From the NCBI RefSeq assembly GCF_017654505.1, contig NC_054543.1, positions 29,952,025 through 30,016,024 on the forward strand: 64,000 bases of DNA. Direction: 5' to 3'. The notes under the pieces were generated by a model. It ran no database searches. It worked only from the letters and a program-made list of their open reading frames with translations, and was not told where the DNA came from. Position 1 is the stretch's first letter. Each line of letters starts with the position of its first letter. Source of the stretch: Polyodon spathula (Eukaryota > Chordata > Actinopteri > Acipenseriformes > Polyodontidae). This document shows, piece after piece, positions 35,996-49,040 of this stretch. Made by a program: the position numbers and the translations under genes.

Positions 35996-37835
35996 CTCTA
36001 TTTTATTGTAATGGAATTCAAAAATGCATTCCCTCAGTTTTTGTAGTGTTCTGAGAGATCAGGATAGTGAAAGTCTGTGTGTAACGCCAAGATACTGTAC
36101 ATATATTTTAATATCTCAATCCTAAAATTCAAGGTGATTCAAAACTTTTGGCCACAGCTGTATTTTAAAAATCAAAAGCGATAACACTTGTAATTTTTTT
36201 TTTTAAAGATGAAATCAATTAATTCAGGGATTATTTTACCTGGCGGATCTATACATTCATTGTCTACAGACTGTGCTTAGACGCAGATTAATTTCAAACC
36301 CTGTTTACAACCTCTTCGCAACCGTCTTTTTAGATAGAATCTTGAGCTCAGTCTGTCAATTTGCAGCCTCTCTGTTGTTTCCAGTGTTAATGAAGGGGCT
36401 TAGACTGTTCAGATAAGTCAGACATAAGCTGATTGGTAACTGGCATTTCTTGATTAAACTCGTTTTCAAGGAAATCTAGGATGATAGGCCACCATTCTCG
36501 TGCTATTGCATTTGCTTTCCCATGGTGTTACATACCAAATTCTTTCATTTAATACTTTCACTACTAAGAATTTTTTTGTATCATCGATATCAAAAAGCAT
36601 TTGGATAGCTTACTCGTTATTGTGTGAATACAAGTATTAATAAGAAGAGGAGAAAGCAACAGCATGTCGCGAGTAAAAACTCCATAGAGTTTTTAGTATG
36701 GTTTAAACTGTGAATTCTGCTCTGAAGGATTTGATACTGTGGCTGACTGGCTTCATGTTATTACATTTGTAAAGTTTGTAAAACATAAACAGTTTATTGG
36801 ATAGCACCCAAGTGCAACCTGAAGCATCTATAAATGTCTATGAGTTTAGAGCAGATCAGCAACAATTCAGAGCAGTTCATACTAACTATAATTATACTAA
36901 CACATATGAAAACAATCTAGCAAACTAATTCATTATTTTTTTTTCTTTAAATCAATCACCCTGTAATACATATCATGCAAATAAGGGCAGACCTCAATTT
37001 TGAAAACAGAAAAATAAGTCCAACTGCGAGTTTGTGATATAGGCTTGTATTAATTTTGCTATCACAAAAAAAAAGTTTTAATGTAAACATAAAAACATAT
37101 TTTTTCCTCTCATCCTCAAGTGTAGTTTATATCTATTATATTGTATTGAGAGACACAACCTGCATCTTCACATACAAATCGTACGTAGTTTATTTGCAGG
37201 ATTATACGGTTTCCATAAGTGAAAATATTTTTCATGCAATTGTAAAAAAAAAAAAGTGGTAAAACTAGGCTTCATTATGTAATATGAACTATCATGTGAT
37301 TACTGTTGTAATCACATGATGGTTTAACACGTTTTTTTAAAGAGGGGAAACATTAAATTAATTTTTAGCTCTCAGGACCTATATGAGTTTTAAGGAGTAA
37401 CTTTGGTCTCTATGTTAAAGCTGAATTTTGTTTTTGAAATATGGCTAGTTTCTTAATGTACTGCTTTTTCTTTTTTTTAAGTAACACTGAAACCAAGATG
37501 CCTAACTTTTGAAGGTATATTTGCTTACCAATACTGTAAGCAACACCTGTGAATGTTTATCCTACATGTTGCTGTAACTAAAGTATTCTTATATGTGTGT
37601 GTGTGTGTGTCTGTATGCTCTACAGTTGTGTGTTATGTATTGTCTTATTCACAATTGCCACTTTTAGAAATATAGCCTTGTTTATGTTAATGTGTTTGTA
37701 CTTATTTTTTTTTCTTTGATTGCCTAGTTTTGCTTCCCATAGTGTTAATTTAGCATTCTAATTGAACTATGTCATTTAAAGACAGTGTGTAATATATTTA
37801 TTAACAATGTTAATAAATGTTACATTCTTAAATAG
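35996..37835 (+). other. lrrc3: Probable lrrc3 3' UTR
   Basis: No coding region follows the stop. The first convincing AATAAA in a plausible context is at 37812-37817, which would give a 3' UTR of about 1.8 kb, a usual size for vertebrate LRR genes. It contains a MITE end at 36116-36163 and a short TG repeat near 37590-37608. The end point is inference. Confidence 0.4.
36116..36163. mobile_element. Tc1/mariner-type MITE end in the lrrc3 3' flank
   Basis: CAATCCTAAAATTCAAGGTGA followed by TTCAAAACTTTTGGCC and ACAGCTGTA matches the terminal segment of the family at 48706-49040. Only this end is present; it is followed by TTTTAAAA, with TA at the junction as expected for Tc1/mariner insertion. 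Confidence 0.7.
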
Positions 37836-40595
37836 GGAGTGAAAGAACATGAAATCATATGGGTTGACGTGGACCTACCAGCATCATTGACTTGGAGGCA
37901 GGGAGAGAAGCTAAATAAATGAAGACCCCTAAAATGAAAGCTATAGGGTGAGACTGATCAAACTAAGCAGTGCACTTTAGAAACAAGGGTTGGTCTAAAC
38001 TTGCACTTTGGGGAGACTGAACAATGGTATTGCACAGCAAGGTGAGGTCAATCAGCCTTGACATGAAGGAGATAGCAAAGTTGTTTTTTGTAAAGTGATC
38101 AGGAAAAAACAACACACCTGCATTCTGTATCTTTTACATTTACCTTTTATGATGTATGCAATCATTCAGGGTCGTGCTGCTCTGATTACTCCACTTACAC
38201 TATTGCAGTCCTCTACCTTCAATCGACTTCACCTGGCTGTGAGCTTGCTTGAAGAATCCATTGAATAGACTTCCACATTCCATTTAAATCATGTGACAAA
38301 AGATTTTAATGAGAAGACCATCTCACAAGTGCAGTTGTTCCACAAAATGCTTTCCATTTGCTATGAATACAGAATGACTAGGGGGTTATTGCCCATTAAC
38401 CCCCCCAGACCCTCGTTTACTAAATATCTTAATATCTCTGATTAGATAATTTCCCCCTTTTCAAAAATCAGCAAAAGATTGTAACAAGCAAGTTGTCCCA
38501 GAAATGCATTGCTAAATGGAATCCAGAATAACTTGGAGGGATATTTGATCTTCATTGTCCTCAAAGAAATGTGTTTCTGCAGTAATGACTATCCTCATTC
38601 ATAGATCATTAAGTGTGAAAACAGTCTTGGCAATCACCACTGGGGAGACAAAATTGAGGTTAAAAGAAGGACAACCACCCTTCACAGTTACTCTGCATTG
38701 CTAGTAAATGGATACTACACTAATCGGATGTCTTGCTTATTGAAATCTTTTGCCAAATTTTCAGGGATACCAAAATATTTGAAAACAAGTGAGAGCAGGT
38801 AAGGCCTTCAATTTCTAAACTAGTTCGAAACTATGGTTGAGATTGTGTTGCATACTGCAATACATTAAAGCACTGAGTACACAAACTGCATACTAGTCTT
38901 CAAAAGTCTCGATTTTTATCTGGAAAATTGTCCCCTCCTTTCAGTGTTTTTTTTCTGTCATTAATCAACCAGGCTGCTTCCACTAATGACTGACATGCTT
39001 TGCAGCCAGTGACATGCTTTGATGCCGAAGACACCTGCTGTGGTGAAATGACCTCCCAGGACTACCTGAAAGTAAGGAATGCAAACTGAGAGTATTCTTA
39101 ACCCAAGTGCAGTACCAGATACCATGCTTTCTATTATTGGAACTCGTATCGGTCCATATAAATGGTTAAACTGGAAAAGCCTAATTTCAATTTCTAAATT
39201 CAGGGTTAATTGAAGGCAACTTCGCACAGCCAAGACACAAACCTGAGTCCCCTGACTATGACTCACCTTGCACATGCCACACGGTTGTGCGTTTTATTCT
39301 TTTTAAGTCTATTTCATTCTAAAGCGCCTAATGCTTTATTTTTTTTTCATATGGTTTTCCTATGCAATTACAATAGTTTACCCTGGTTTGCAATGTTTTT
39401 AAATATGCTTTAGCATATTGTTGGTCTTTACGATGCTTTCACTAAGCTTTATTGCACTTTGCTGTGCTTTTACTGTGGGAAACCTTTATAAGAGTTACCA
39501 CAGACAATGTTACCACATTGAATCCTACTGATAATCGAGTCAAATTTAGCATTAAAAAAAATTAACTTTAGCATGAACTATAGTTTAGCAGAGTGAATGG
39601 AAGGGTGCCACATGTAAGACTTAAAGGAATTATTTAATCAGAAAAGCTAACCCTGGAATAATAATGTAAAATTAAATTAAGCATGACTATGGAACACATC
39701 ACCTTTAATAATATAATTGTTATTAACAAAGGCAATTGTTTAATTTATTTTGTTTGTTTTACTAAATAAATAAATAAACAAACATCCAATGCCACAACCA
39801 TAAAAATCAATTAAAATGCAATCATTTTAAATTGAAAAAATGGTGTAGATTTGTTTAGGTCATCAAGCATAAGTGCATTACATGCCCTAAAAGTGTGGAA
39901 TAATTGTATTGCTCCCAAATCATGTTACATTTACTAAGATTATCCTTATTAGTTTGGTAATGAGTGAAACAAGGCTCCCAGCACACATGGTTGCTGTTAA
40001 CTTGCAAAAGGCATTCTTTCACATAAGTTATTGAGTATAAATCCAGGGAATCTAGTATTTGTTTGTCTGTATTTGACACTTACGTTTGTACTTATTAAAA
40101 AGCGAGGGCACATTCAAAAAATAGATGCTCAAGATTGAAGCTTTTTACACTTTAACATTTTATTTTTAGAACTCTAACAAGCTTTCAGTTGTTAATAACA
40201 TTGATAGATAGGGTGCAGTTTGGAGACACAGGTGTTGTGTGTTGAGTAGCAGGTAAATGGTTTGGGAGATGGATAGATAGATAGACAGATACAGCTGTCT
40301 TACTTTGGGAATCTTTCAGGGAGCCTGGGATTTGCTCATGGACCAAAGGTTGGGAACCTCTGCCTTGCTGTGTTGAAACTAAGTTGGACTGTGTGGTGTA
40401 GCTTTCATTTAATTTATCTAAACTCTCAACTAGTCAGGCTGGCACTGATTGTGTTAAGTCTGCAGGTGTTAGATTTTTTTTTAGAGATGGTTACGTGACA
40501 ATTCTCTAAAATTCCTTCAGGGAAGTTTGTGGTGTAAGTTTGAATTACTCAGAATGGGCTGTAGTCATAATTCTTTTTATTTTTCCTCGTGTGTC
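37836..40595. other. No gene recognised; repeat-poor
   Basis: AT-rich, apparently mostly single-copy DNA. Short open frames, such as the one at 38961-39275 on the minus strand, have no recognisable motif. A possible site for lrrc3 regulatory sequence, but no specific element can be named. Confidence 0.5.
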
Positions 40596-41189
40596 TGTGA
40601 TGAAGTGCCCGCCCCTGTGTATGTTTTCTGTTATATGTTGTGTGTGGTGTGTTAAATGTTGGTGTATAGTCACGGGATATAAACGGGTCTGTGTAGCACG
40701 AGTGTTTAAAATGTATATTTGTATTTAGGCACGAGGATTGCACAGCACTTCACGTGCAAGTAAAATGTAATATGTGAGCATGGGGAATTGCACTTTATTA
40801 ATTCATGTGCAATTGTACCGCGACTCCAATTGAATGATTGATTAGCAGTCGAGTCTCGGTACAGCTGCATAAAAGCAGCCTGTTTTCACATACTCGGGGT
40901 TGTGTGTTCGGTGAGTGGAGAACGGGATAGGAGACAGAGGTAATAATTGTAAAGTAGCTAAATCTGCTCACCGTGTTTTGTCTGTATAGTTCGTTTTGTT
41001 TGTCTTTTTATTTTGGCAACGAGTGCCATGTCCTGTGTTTTTTTTTGTTGCAACCATTTATTTTCTGTGTCTGTTCATTCATTAAATGCTGAGCAAGACC
41101 ATTCTCTCAGCTCCACCAAACTCCACCTCTCTGTCGTTGTATTTCCTGCTTCTGGTCTGACGTCACCCACTCCGGCCATCTTTGTGACA
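40596..41189 (+). mobile_element. Solo LTR with exact 5-bp target-site duplication
   Basis: Runs from TGTGATGAAG (40596) to TTTGTGACA (41189), flanked by GTGTC at 40591-40595 and 41190-41194. The 594-bp unit is the plus-oriented sister of 10539-11116. It has a TATA-like GCATAAAAGCAGCC near 40866, a downstream start region (CACATACTCGGGG), ATTAAATGC near 41080 as a likely polyadenylation signal, and CTGGTCTGACGTCAC near 41152-41166. It has no internal region. Confidence 0.92.
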
Positions 41190-44100
41190 GTGTCTTAGAA
41201 AAAGAAGCACCTGCCAACTGGATCCTTGCAATCGGCCCATCATCAAAGATCTGTTGACTTTTCCCATTGTTTTGTATATTGCAGAATACTTGCCTGGGAT
41301 ACCATTTGCATGTATAATTGAATCGGTCATGTGAAGGGCAGACCGTTTACACAAAAGGGTGTACTAAATAGGGCTGGCATTTCAAATTTCTGGTCCTTTC
41401 AAGGTTCCTTTAAGTAAAAGTAGATACTGTAAATATATTGCAGATTACATATTAAGGAAATTTTTTGACAAATCTTTAAACTAGTAAGCCAATACCAACT
41501 GATATTTGATTTATTATATAATAAATAACACTACTAGAGGACACCGCTGCTTTAATCTAGCCAGAACTCTCACATCCTGGACCAGTTGATGACTGATAAA
41601 GGAAAAGGGAGACTGATCAGAAGGTGCAATATTTAAAGAAGTAAAAGATAAAGGGCACTGTGTTTATTGGTCTGACTTCATAGCAGACTGTGCCAGGGAC
41701 ATTAAAGCTCAAGTGTGCTGATGGTAGACCCAAGGCATTCGGCATTCAAGATGAAAACTTTCAAATCTGTGACGCACATTTCAGTCTTTGAATTCCTAAC
41801 TCATTTTATCATTCCACATGGGTAGAGTATTTTGAAATATCATTTTTGGACAATATAATTTATTTTTGAAGGTCCGTTTTAACTGCTGTATTGCTTATCA
41901 AGTATATCCTGTTCTTTATGATATCAGTTAGCAATAGAAGTACAAAACCAGTACTTTAAACATTATTTCAGTACAGCATTAATGGTTTTGGTCACCTAAA
42001 ATGCAGAATCATAGCTCTATGTAGCTGGATTACATCATCATGCTATGGTCTCCAAAAAATAAATGGTACTGGAAAAATACAGATGTCGTGCTTCTTTTTT
42101 TTTTTCTTGAAACCTAATTTTGTCAAAAGAAAACTCTGTAATTTATGGTTTAGGAGAACACTTTCCTTTGACTGCAGGCTGTTAGTGTGATAATGGATGA
42201 GTCAGCAAGCATTACCCTATTTTGCTTTTCCAAAGGGTATATAGAAGCCACCTTTATATATTACATAGATTTTATATAATCTGTAAAAAATAGAATCATT
42301 TTGATTGGACTGACCTTGAAAATTGTATAGAAAACCACTACTACAGCATATGTGACAGGTTCTTCAGTTGCTTTTTGAGAAGCCTTATGAAAAAGAACAA
42401 CACCTGCTAAATTGTGTTCATTAATGTGTTAGACCAGAAGGTCACAGAGCATTTATTCCACCCTATCCTGAGGAGAGGTTTCTCCTCGGGATGAAATGAG
42501 TTTCTAGAACATTCATTCTGCCCTCTAATCTGATGTCATCCTGCCATATTGAATCTGTGGAGTCAAATGCATTTAGAAGTAAATATTGGGTCTGCACTGT
42601 TGGAAGAAAGCATACTGTTTCTCTGAGCACAATACAGGTTGTTCACCTCCTAAACAGTACAATCATTCAAAATAGCTTGACAGAATGACAAACACATTGA
42701 TTGACTAGGTTTTGAATGAATCCAAGAACATGTACTATAACTATAGGTAACTGGGTCATACATGCAAATACATTTGGTGTCAAATTGTCTAAACTACAGC
42801 GGACACATTGATTATGAAATTGCATAAATACCCATAAAAGAAATACAAAAATCAAGGGTTCTTTGTATTTTGTATGCAATCTTTTCTGAGGATTTTTGAC
42901 TGGAGCTCCAATATTGATATTTCCCTATAGCTATTATAAGGTCAGAACATCATGTAACATTTTGGAATGAGTAAAATAAATTGTCAGTCACTAGAAATTC
43001 TCATCGAGCAGCAATGAAAGCTGAAGTCTAGTTTGAGACCAGGGAGAAAACTATCGGAGAGATTCATCACTCACTCTTATATAAAAGTCAACATTCTTTA
43101 TGCTTATTTGTTTTAGGTCATTTAGCTTATTCTAAGTTTATATAGGTGTTCAAGGGAAAGATATAACTCTATATACAGTAGACTAGTTCATCTGAACCCT
43201 GGTAGTCTGAATTGATCTGTGTAATCTGAACCATGTTAGCATACAAGGTTCAAGGACAAGGAATGTCTTTTTATAAGAGTGTCAATATAACTTATATACT
43301 GCTTAATTATTGATATGCAATGCATGGAATACATGTTGTATTTTTTATTGTTAATTTAATCTAATGAAGAGAATACTGTTGAGTGACTGAGATACATGGC
43401 AGACTGGGATGTCACTGTTTTGAATTGTCTTTTCAGTTGAACTGAAGTCCGTGAGCTGCCTCAGGTATGATTATTTATTTTTTTATTTATTTTGGTAATT
43501 GACTGTACATTTTATTGAGAACAAAGCAAAGTAGAAACTCAATATGATAAGATTGATATAATAAATAGTTTCTTTGTGAAGTGTCATGGCATACAGCAGG
43601 CCAAAATGATGCTGTATAATGCATGTTGATAGAAGCTGTAGAAACCAAACTTCAATTTCATATGATTAAAATATTTAGTTGTTTCTGAATATTTATTTAA
43701 ATGGATATGACCTACTGTGTGATTTAAATATAGGAATGAACATAAAACAAAGTACAAATTAAGATCGGTACTCCAAACAAAACATGAATCTGATCAGCTG
43801 ACTGGATTAGTGAGAATCAAATGTTCTTGTATTGTGCATGATCAATAATCTGCACATGCCTTTCCAACCTTCTTCAATTGCTCATTTTCATTGTCTTATT
43901 GATTAAAAAATACTTAAAAGATAATATGGTGACATTAACAGTGAAGTGCAGTTCCCAAGGCTGATTGCAATGTTACTGATGTAGTCAATGCACCATGACG
44001 TTATCACTCATTTTAGAGCACAAGGGCTTGGTGAGGAATGGCAGGCCATCCGGGTCAATGGTGAAATTGAAATCTTAAGGCCGTAGACGTTGCTCTCACT

Positions 44101-44532
44101 TCACTGCACTACACTACATTACACCAGAGCCAGAGAAAGGCAAAAGGCCTAATTTATCTAAACTTTTCCTGGCCACTTGATTAATGATTTTAGTTCTGCT
44201 TATTATGCTGTCGGAATAGTCAGTGTTAGAAAGACGTGGCAGGGTTGTTTATTTAATGTCTTTGCTTAAATTAAAATAAATGTGTCTCAATGACTCTTGG
44301 TCCCTAAGAAGTAAGATTGCTGCCATATTGTTTAAGGTTTCAGTACAGTCATAAATGAAAATCATTTAGAAGTGTATATGTAAATTATGCATAAAAGCAG
44401 TGAAAGTATACTGGAAGGCTTTAAATATCCAGTGAAACCTCTCTATAAAGGTGTGATAGAGGGTGTGGGTTATCCACTGACAGACAGGGAGAGACACAGA
44501 GGTGTGTTGAAAACAAAAGAAAACCATGTGAC
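41190..44532. other. No gene recognised; repeat-poor
   Basis: AT-rich DNA without recognisable coding, RNA or transposon sequence apart from short A/T-rich low-complexity stretches. It may be intergenic DNA downstream of lrrc3. Confidence 0.5.
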
Positions 44533-45560
44533 TGTGTTGAATGGATGGTGGATGACATCACAGAACCGGAAGGAAACAGCCACACAAGGCAGTAATGGAG
44601 TAATGAATGCGCTTCTTGCGCTTTTATTAAGAAAATAAAAAGTTTAAACAAAACAAAATACTTTTACAAAACAAAAGGGCACATTGGCCAAAACAAACAA
44701 ACAGAACAAACAACTACCGTGCTGAGGTGTTTTAGCACCAGTAGAAATTGTTTTCTTTAGATTTTAATTCCTTCTCCTCTCTCTACTCCCATTATCAACT
44801 CATGAACACTCTTCACATTGCAGCCAAAGCTGCAGGTCTTTATAGTAGTGACTGTTAACCAGTTAAACAATCAGTAGCTGACAGTCATGCATTCTCACAA
44901 TGTATTTTAAAAACACAAAAGAATAACAAAACAATAACAAATAATGGCGGATGGCACCTTACTCATCCTGCCAAACAAAAGCCTTGCACAGGGTCCTGGG
45001 CTGGAAACTGAGGCATTAATTGGCCCGCTGGTGACAATGTTGCCAATGACAGGCTTACATGCTTGCTCCTCCAGCCGGTGCAGTCCTGGCAGCGGAAAGG
45101 ATGCCCATGGCAGCACCAAGGCTGACAGCAGGGTGACCCACTCCGGTAGTGGAAATGCTGCCAAGGGCCATGCTGGCAGCGATGTGGCATACTCCGCCAG
45201 CGGCCACAGCAAATACCCAGGGGTCAGCAGCAAATGACCTCCAGGGCAGGCATTCCCAGGCAATAGTGTAGGGGCAACCACAGGCGGTGACGAGCAGGCA
45301 GCCCTAGACATTGCAAGCGGTTGGTCAGGTGATATATGCCCGACCTTGCCAATGGCAAAGTACCACTCCTCCTCTTTTGAGGCAGATGTCCTGATCATGT
45401 GCCTGTAGTGATGGTGCAGCCTTCACTTGGATCCACTCCTTCGCAGTCTCCACCTCACCCCGATCGAAGGCCTGCACAAAAATGGGATCTTCACTCCCAT
45501 ATGTGTGCCCATACTCCAGGCAGACGATGCACAAAAAAATCCAGAGAAATAATTTTAAAA
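44533..45560 (-). mobile_element. LTR-derived element, partial, with GC-rich internal piece
   Basis: The left part (about 44533-44940) begins TGTGTTGAATGG and carries GATGACATCACAGAACCGGAAGG, aligning with the start of the 7892-8488 LTR, and a similar GCTGCAGGTCTTTATAG TATA region on the minus strand. Then comes GC-rich DNA to about 45560 with a Pro/Leu-rich minus frame (45398-44907) and another frame (45534-45325) opening CIVCLEYGHTYGSEDP, whose CxxC...GH pattern loosely resembles the end of a gag protein. No matching second LTR was found. Confidence 0.5.
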
Positions 45561-45619
45561 ATGTACCCGCAGTACCATCTTCCTCCTGGCCTATGACCGT
45601 GGTGCTGTATCCCTCTTCT

Positions 45620-46910
45620 CATCACCATACTTGTGTAAAGGTGCAAAAGTATCATATCTTAAAAGTACTCAAGTATCAGAAGTAAAAAGTAGCCGCCCTT
45701 AAATTCTACCCATGGAAATCCACCTGAAAAAACAACCCTGTCCTGCAGACCTCCAGTATGTATTCACTTCTGGTATTATTGACCTTTTCCTGCTTGACAG
45801 AAGAAAATCTCCATTCTTTGTACACATGCTGTGAATGTAATGTCTATTTCCTAGCTGTCCTTACTGTATATATTTAAAATTTAGAATAGCAATTTTTTTG
45901 TGTGTGTATGTGTTAATCAGCGGCTACAGCAACTACTCTATACTTTTATTCACAAGTTGTAAAACAAACAGAAGCAGATTGACATTCAATAACTTTATTT
46001 CAATGGATCACCAGCAACACAGACTCGGTACATGTTCTCTGACAGCACTTTGAATAAACTATATAAATACAACAGCACAATTACCAATAACACATTAAAA
46101 AAAGTAGCTTAACAGTAAATGCTGATATTTAGCTGGCTGTACAAATATGCACTCAAGTCCTATTTTTTTTTTTTTAAAGTTATCGATAACAAACACTTCA
46201 CAGAGTACGAACAGCTGCATGTAAGTAGAATATTTTTATTAAATACGGTACTGTATTAAATTGTTATTTACGCCGCAACTGGAAGTAGCCTACAGGGTCC
46301 ACCGCTTGGATTAAACCAAAGAGCCTGAACAGCCCTCGGATGCATGAAGTGGGCATTACCACACGATTAAGCCCGCTCCTTGTGGTTCAAATGCGTAATT
46401 TAAATCTCAAATCAGGAATGGAAATTTTCTTTTCTTTAAGTCCTTTATCCATAAATAAAACACAATTCATGAAACAATTCTAGGATCAAATGTTAAAAAT
46501 GTAAAATTGTTTTTAAACTGCTTGTAGATTCCTGTTACTCTTATAAACTACTAGTGCATCCTCCGCAGCTAAAAATTGTGTTTGTTGATTGGTTATTTTA
46601 AAAATCAGAGGTCTCTGGCTGGGCATCAACATAGTATGTCATCATCAAAGCAAGCAGCCACTTTGCGCATGCGACTCTGCTTTACCCAGTCAGAATCCTG
46701 GCCAGTGCAAGAGTCAGTGTGCTGAAAGAACGAGTAATGAGATGCTTCTGGGAAATGTAGTGGAGTAAAAAGTACAGTATTTTCAAAATAAACGTACTTG
46801 AGTAAAAGTACAAGTATCCCAAAAATAAAGTACTTAAGTACAGATCCCCAAAACAAATACTTAAGTACTGTAACAAAGTATTTCTACTTTGTTACTTTCC
46901 ACCCCTGTCC
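45620..46910. mobile_element. Possible DNA transposon/MITE pair of AAGTACTT-rich ends
   Basis: The left segment near 45633-45695 (AAAAGTATCATATC, AAAAGTACTCAAGTATCAG, AGTAAAAAGTAGC) and the right segment near 46745-46905 (GGAGTAAAAAGTACAG, GTACTTGAGTAAAAGTACAAG, ACTTAAGTACTG, ending CCACCCCTG) share inverted AAGTACTT-like words. This resembles hAT-type fish elements, but a target duplication and transposase are not visible. An interior stretch (45960-46620) is unassigned. Confidence 0.38.
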
Positions 46911-48705
46911 ACTGCACACTCTGCTCTCTACACCAGGCCATTGCACACTGCTGGTGGTAGTCTACAGCACACTGTTACAGATCACTGCTTCAGCAGATCT
47001 CTGCTCTCAAGCTCCCACCTCCATCCACCATCATTCTCTTTCTATACAGATTTGCCACAATATTATAGAAGGTCATCAGATTTCAGCAGTTGGTTCTCGC
47101 TGCAGCTCCAGCACCTCTCAAAGTTACCTAGTGTTCCTTTCGTCAAGCAGCTAGAAATGACATGTCCACTGCCCTAGCTCCATCAACATGAGCAGGCAAC
47201 TCTACAGGCTGGTCTTCTTTCTGCACAAAAATAAATAAATCAGCGAATCATGACTGGATCTTAGCTTTATCGTCCACGTACGAGACATTCTACACCTCTC
47301 TGCTTCTTCAATCAAGTCTTGCATCTCCGGAATCAGTTCTGTTACCATCTTATGTCAGAGTCCTCTTCGATCCTTCTGGTCAGCAATCCGCCTGACGTTC
47401 CACACATATCCACTCCTACTTTCCCATATCAACCTCTTCGAAGATCTCCTCATGGAAATCATGTTGCTTAACTGTTTTCTTTGGATTCCTTAGATGCTCC
47501 AAATATACAGTCTATATAAGAGCTTATTCTACCTACACAACTGCCGCTCAGCAGAGCGTGTCGTGGGCTCTGCCGAGCCAATCTATCTTATGTGTTTCTG
47601 GTTCCTGACTTAGTTATATCATGTTGCATCAAAATTATATGTAGTAATGTGATATGTAGTTGGTAGTTTACAGCATGTTGATCTTATTACAGAGGTAAGA
47701 GCGCTTTGTATCTCTGGGAATGCAGACGGTGGACTTAATTCTTATTTTTGAAGGTAACGTTACATTGCTGTCAAAAGGAGCAAATCTGGACTGTAGAAAG
47801 TAGCCTTTGTTGCAATATGATCTTAATACTGAAGTGACCTTAATGTTTTACAATGTGGCCATCACTGGCTTGCGATCCTGTCTCCATCAAACAATGTTTC
47901 TTTTTTTGTAAAACAGCACACAGATACCCATTATTTTCTCAAGCGAGATACAGTTTTTAATATTTTAGTCCCAAAGGCCAGGTGTGTGCATCTAAAAATA
48001 AATTGTGCATATAAATTAGGTTGGAGTGTCATTGTTATTTAAGTTTTAGCAATTAAGAATACTATTGCCTCATTTCCTTTGTATTTTAAGAGGTAGTTCG
48101 ATTAACATAAAAAAAAATAAAAATCCTGATCCTGGTTTTATTATACTGGCAACATTCCCTGATCTAAATATAAAAAGACATTTACTTCATAGAGCAGCAG
48201 AAATTAAAATCAGAACAAGAAAGTATTTTTTGGCATGTATAAATATTCATTTTACCAATTGTTTTTAGAATAATACCATACTTCAGGCTGTATAAGTCAT
48301 CTAGAATGACAAAAAAATACATTGAATATTGTGTTTTTAATTATGTTATTATAAGATATAAATAATATTTTTATTAATATATGTCATCATTATTGGATGT
48401 AAACCCTATCTACTGTATACAGGTTCAATAAACTGTAACAAATAGATACAGCATGAATGATAAATATCATTATTTTATTTTTATTTTCTCCTTAGTGTAT
48501 ATGCATTTATGCAGTTCTTATGAGTTGTTCTAGTTGCCTGTCATAAACCTATACAATGTATGCTAGATCAACCAAAGTGCCTTTTATATAAGTAAGCACT
48601 AGTACCATATGCTTCACAGCAGTGTATCAGCAGCTAAACTAAAGGTGAACTTGTACAAATCACTACATAGTGCTGGTTCTTACTTCTTTGGCTGATCTAC
48701 AGCTA
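46911..48705. other. No gene recognised
   Basis: The 46911-47480 part is less AT-rich and pyrimidine-rich on the plus strand with short open frames but no motif I can name; it may be a decayed LINE. The rest is AT-rich unique-looking DNA. Confidence 0.4.
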
Positions 48706-49040
48706 CTCTATGGCCAAAGGTTTAGCATCACCTAGAATTTTAGGATTCAGACATAATTTAAAAAAATAATAATACCTACATGAACATAATTTAGGTATTA
48801 TATTTAACATTATGTAATCAAATAAACTACAGAATGATATTGCAAAAGTCTACCAGAAGCCGTAATAGTAGTACAGTATTTCATGTTAGACTTAGGAATC
48901 TTTTTTTCTGTCAGTTTTTCACTAAGGAAAACTACAAAGCAGTATGTAATTCAATATGTTAACGTAACATTATTCAGCAGGTTTTATTCAACTTTATGAA
49001 GCAAAATGAGTTAATTCTATAGAGTGATGCAAATCTTACA
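48706..49040. mobile_element. Tc1/mariner-type MITE, near complete
   Basis: The left end CTCTATGGCCAAAGGTTTAGC continues ATCACCTAGAATTTTAGG; the right end TTAATTCTATAGAGTGATGC is its inverse. The interior has no coding frame. The family is also seen as a half copy at 30722-30905 and as end scraps at 34838-34866 and 36116-36163, so one MITE family surrounds lrrc3. Confidence 0.72.
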
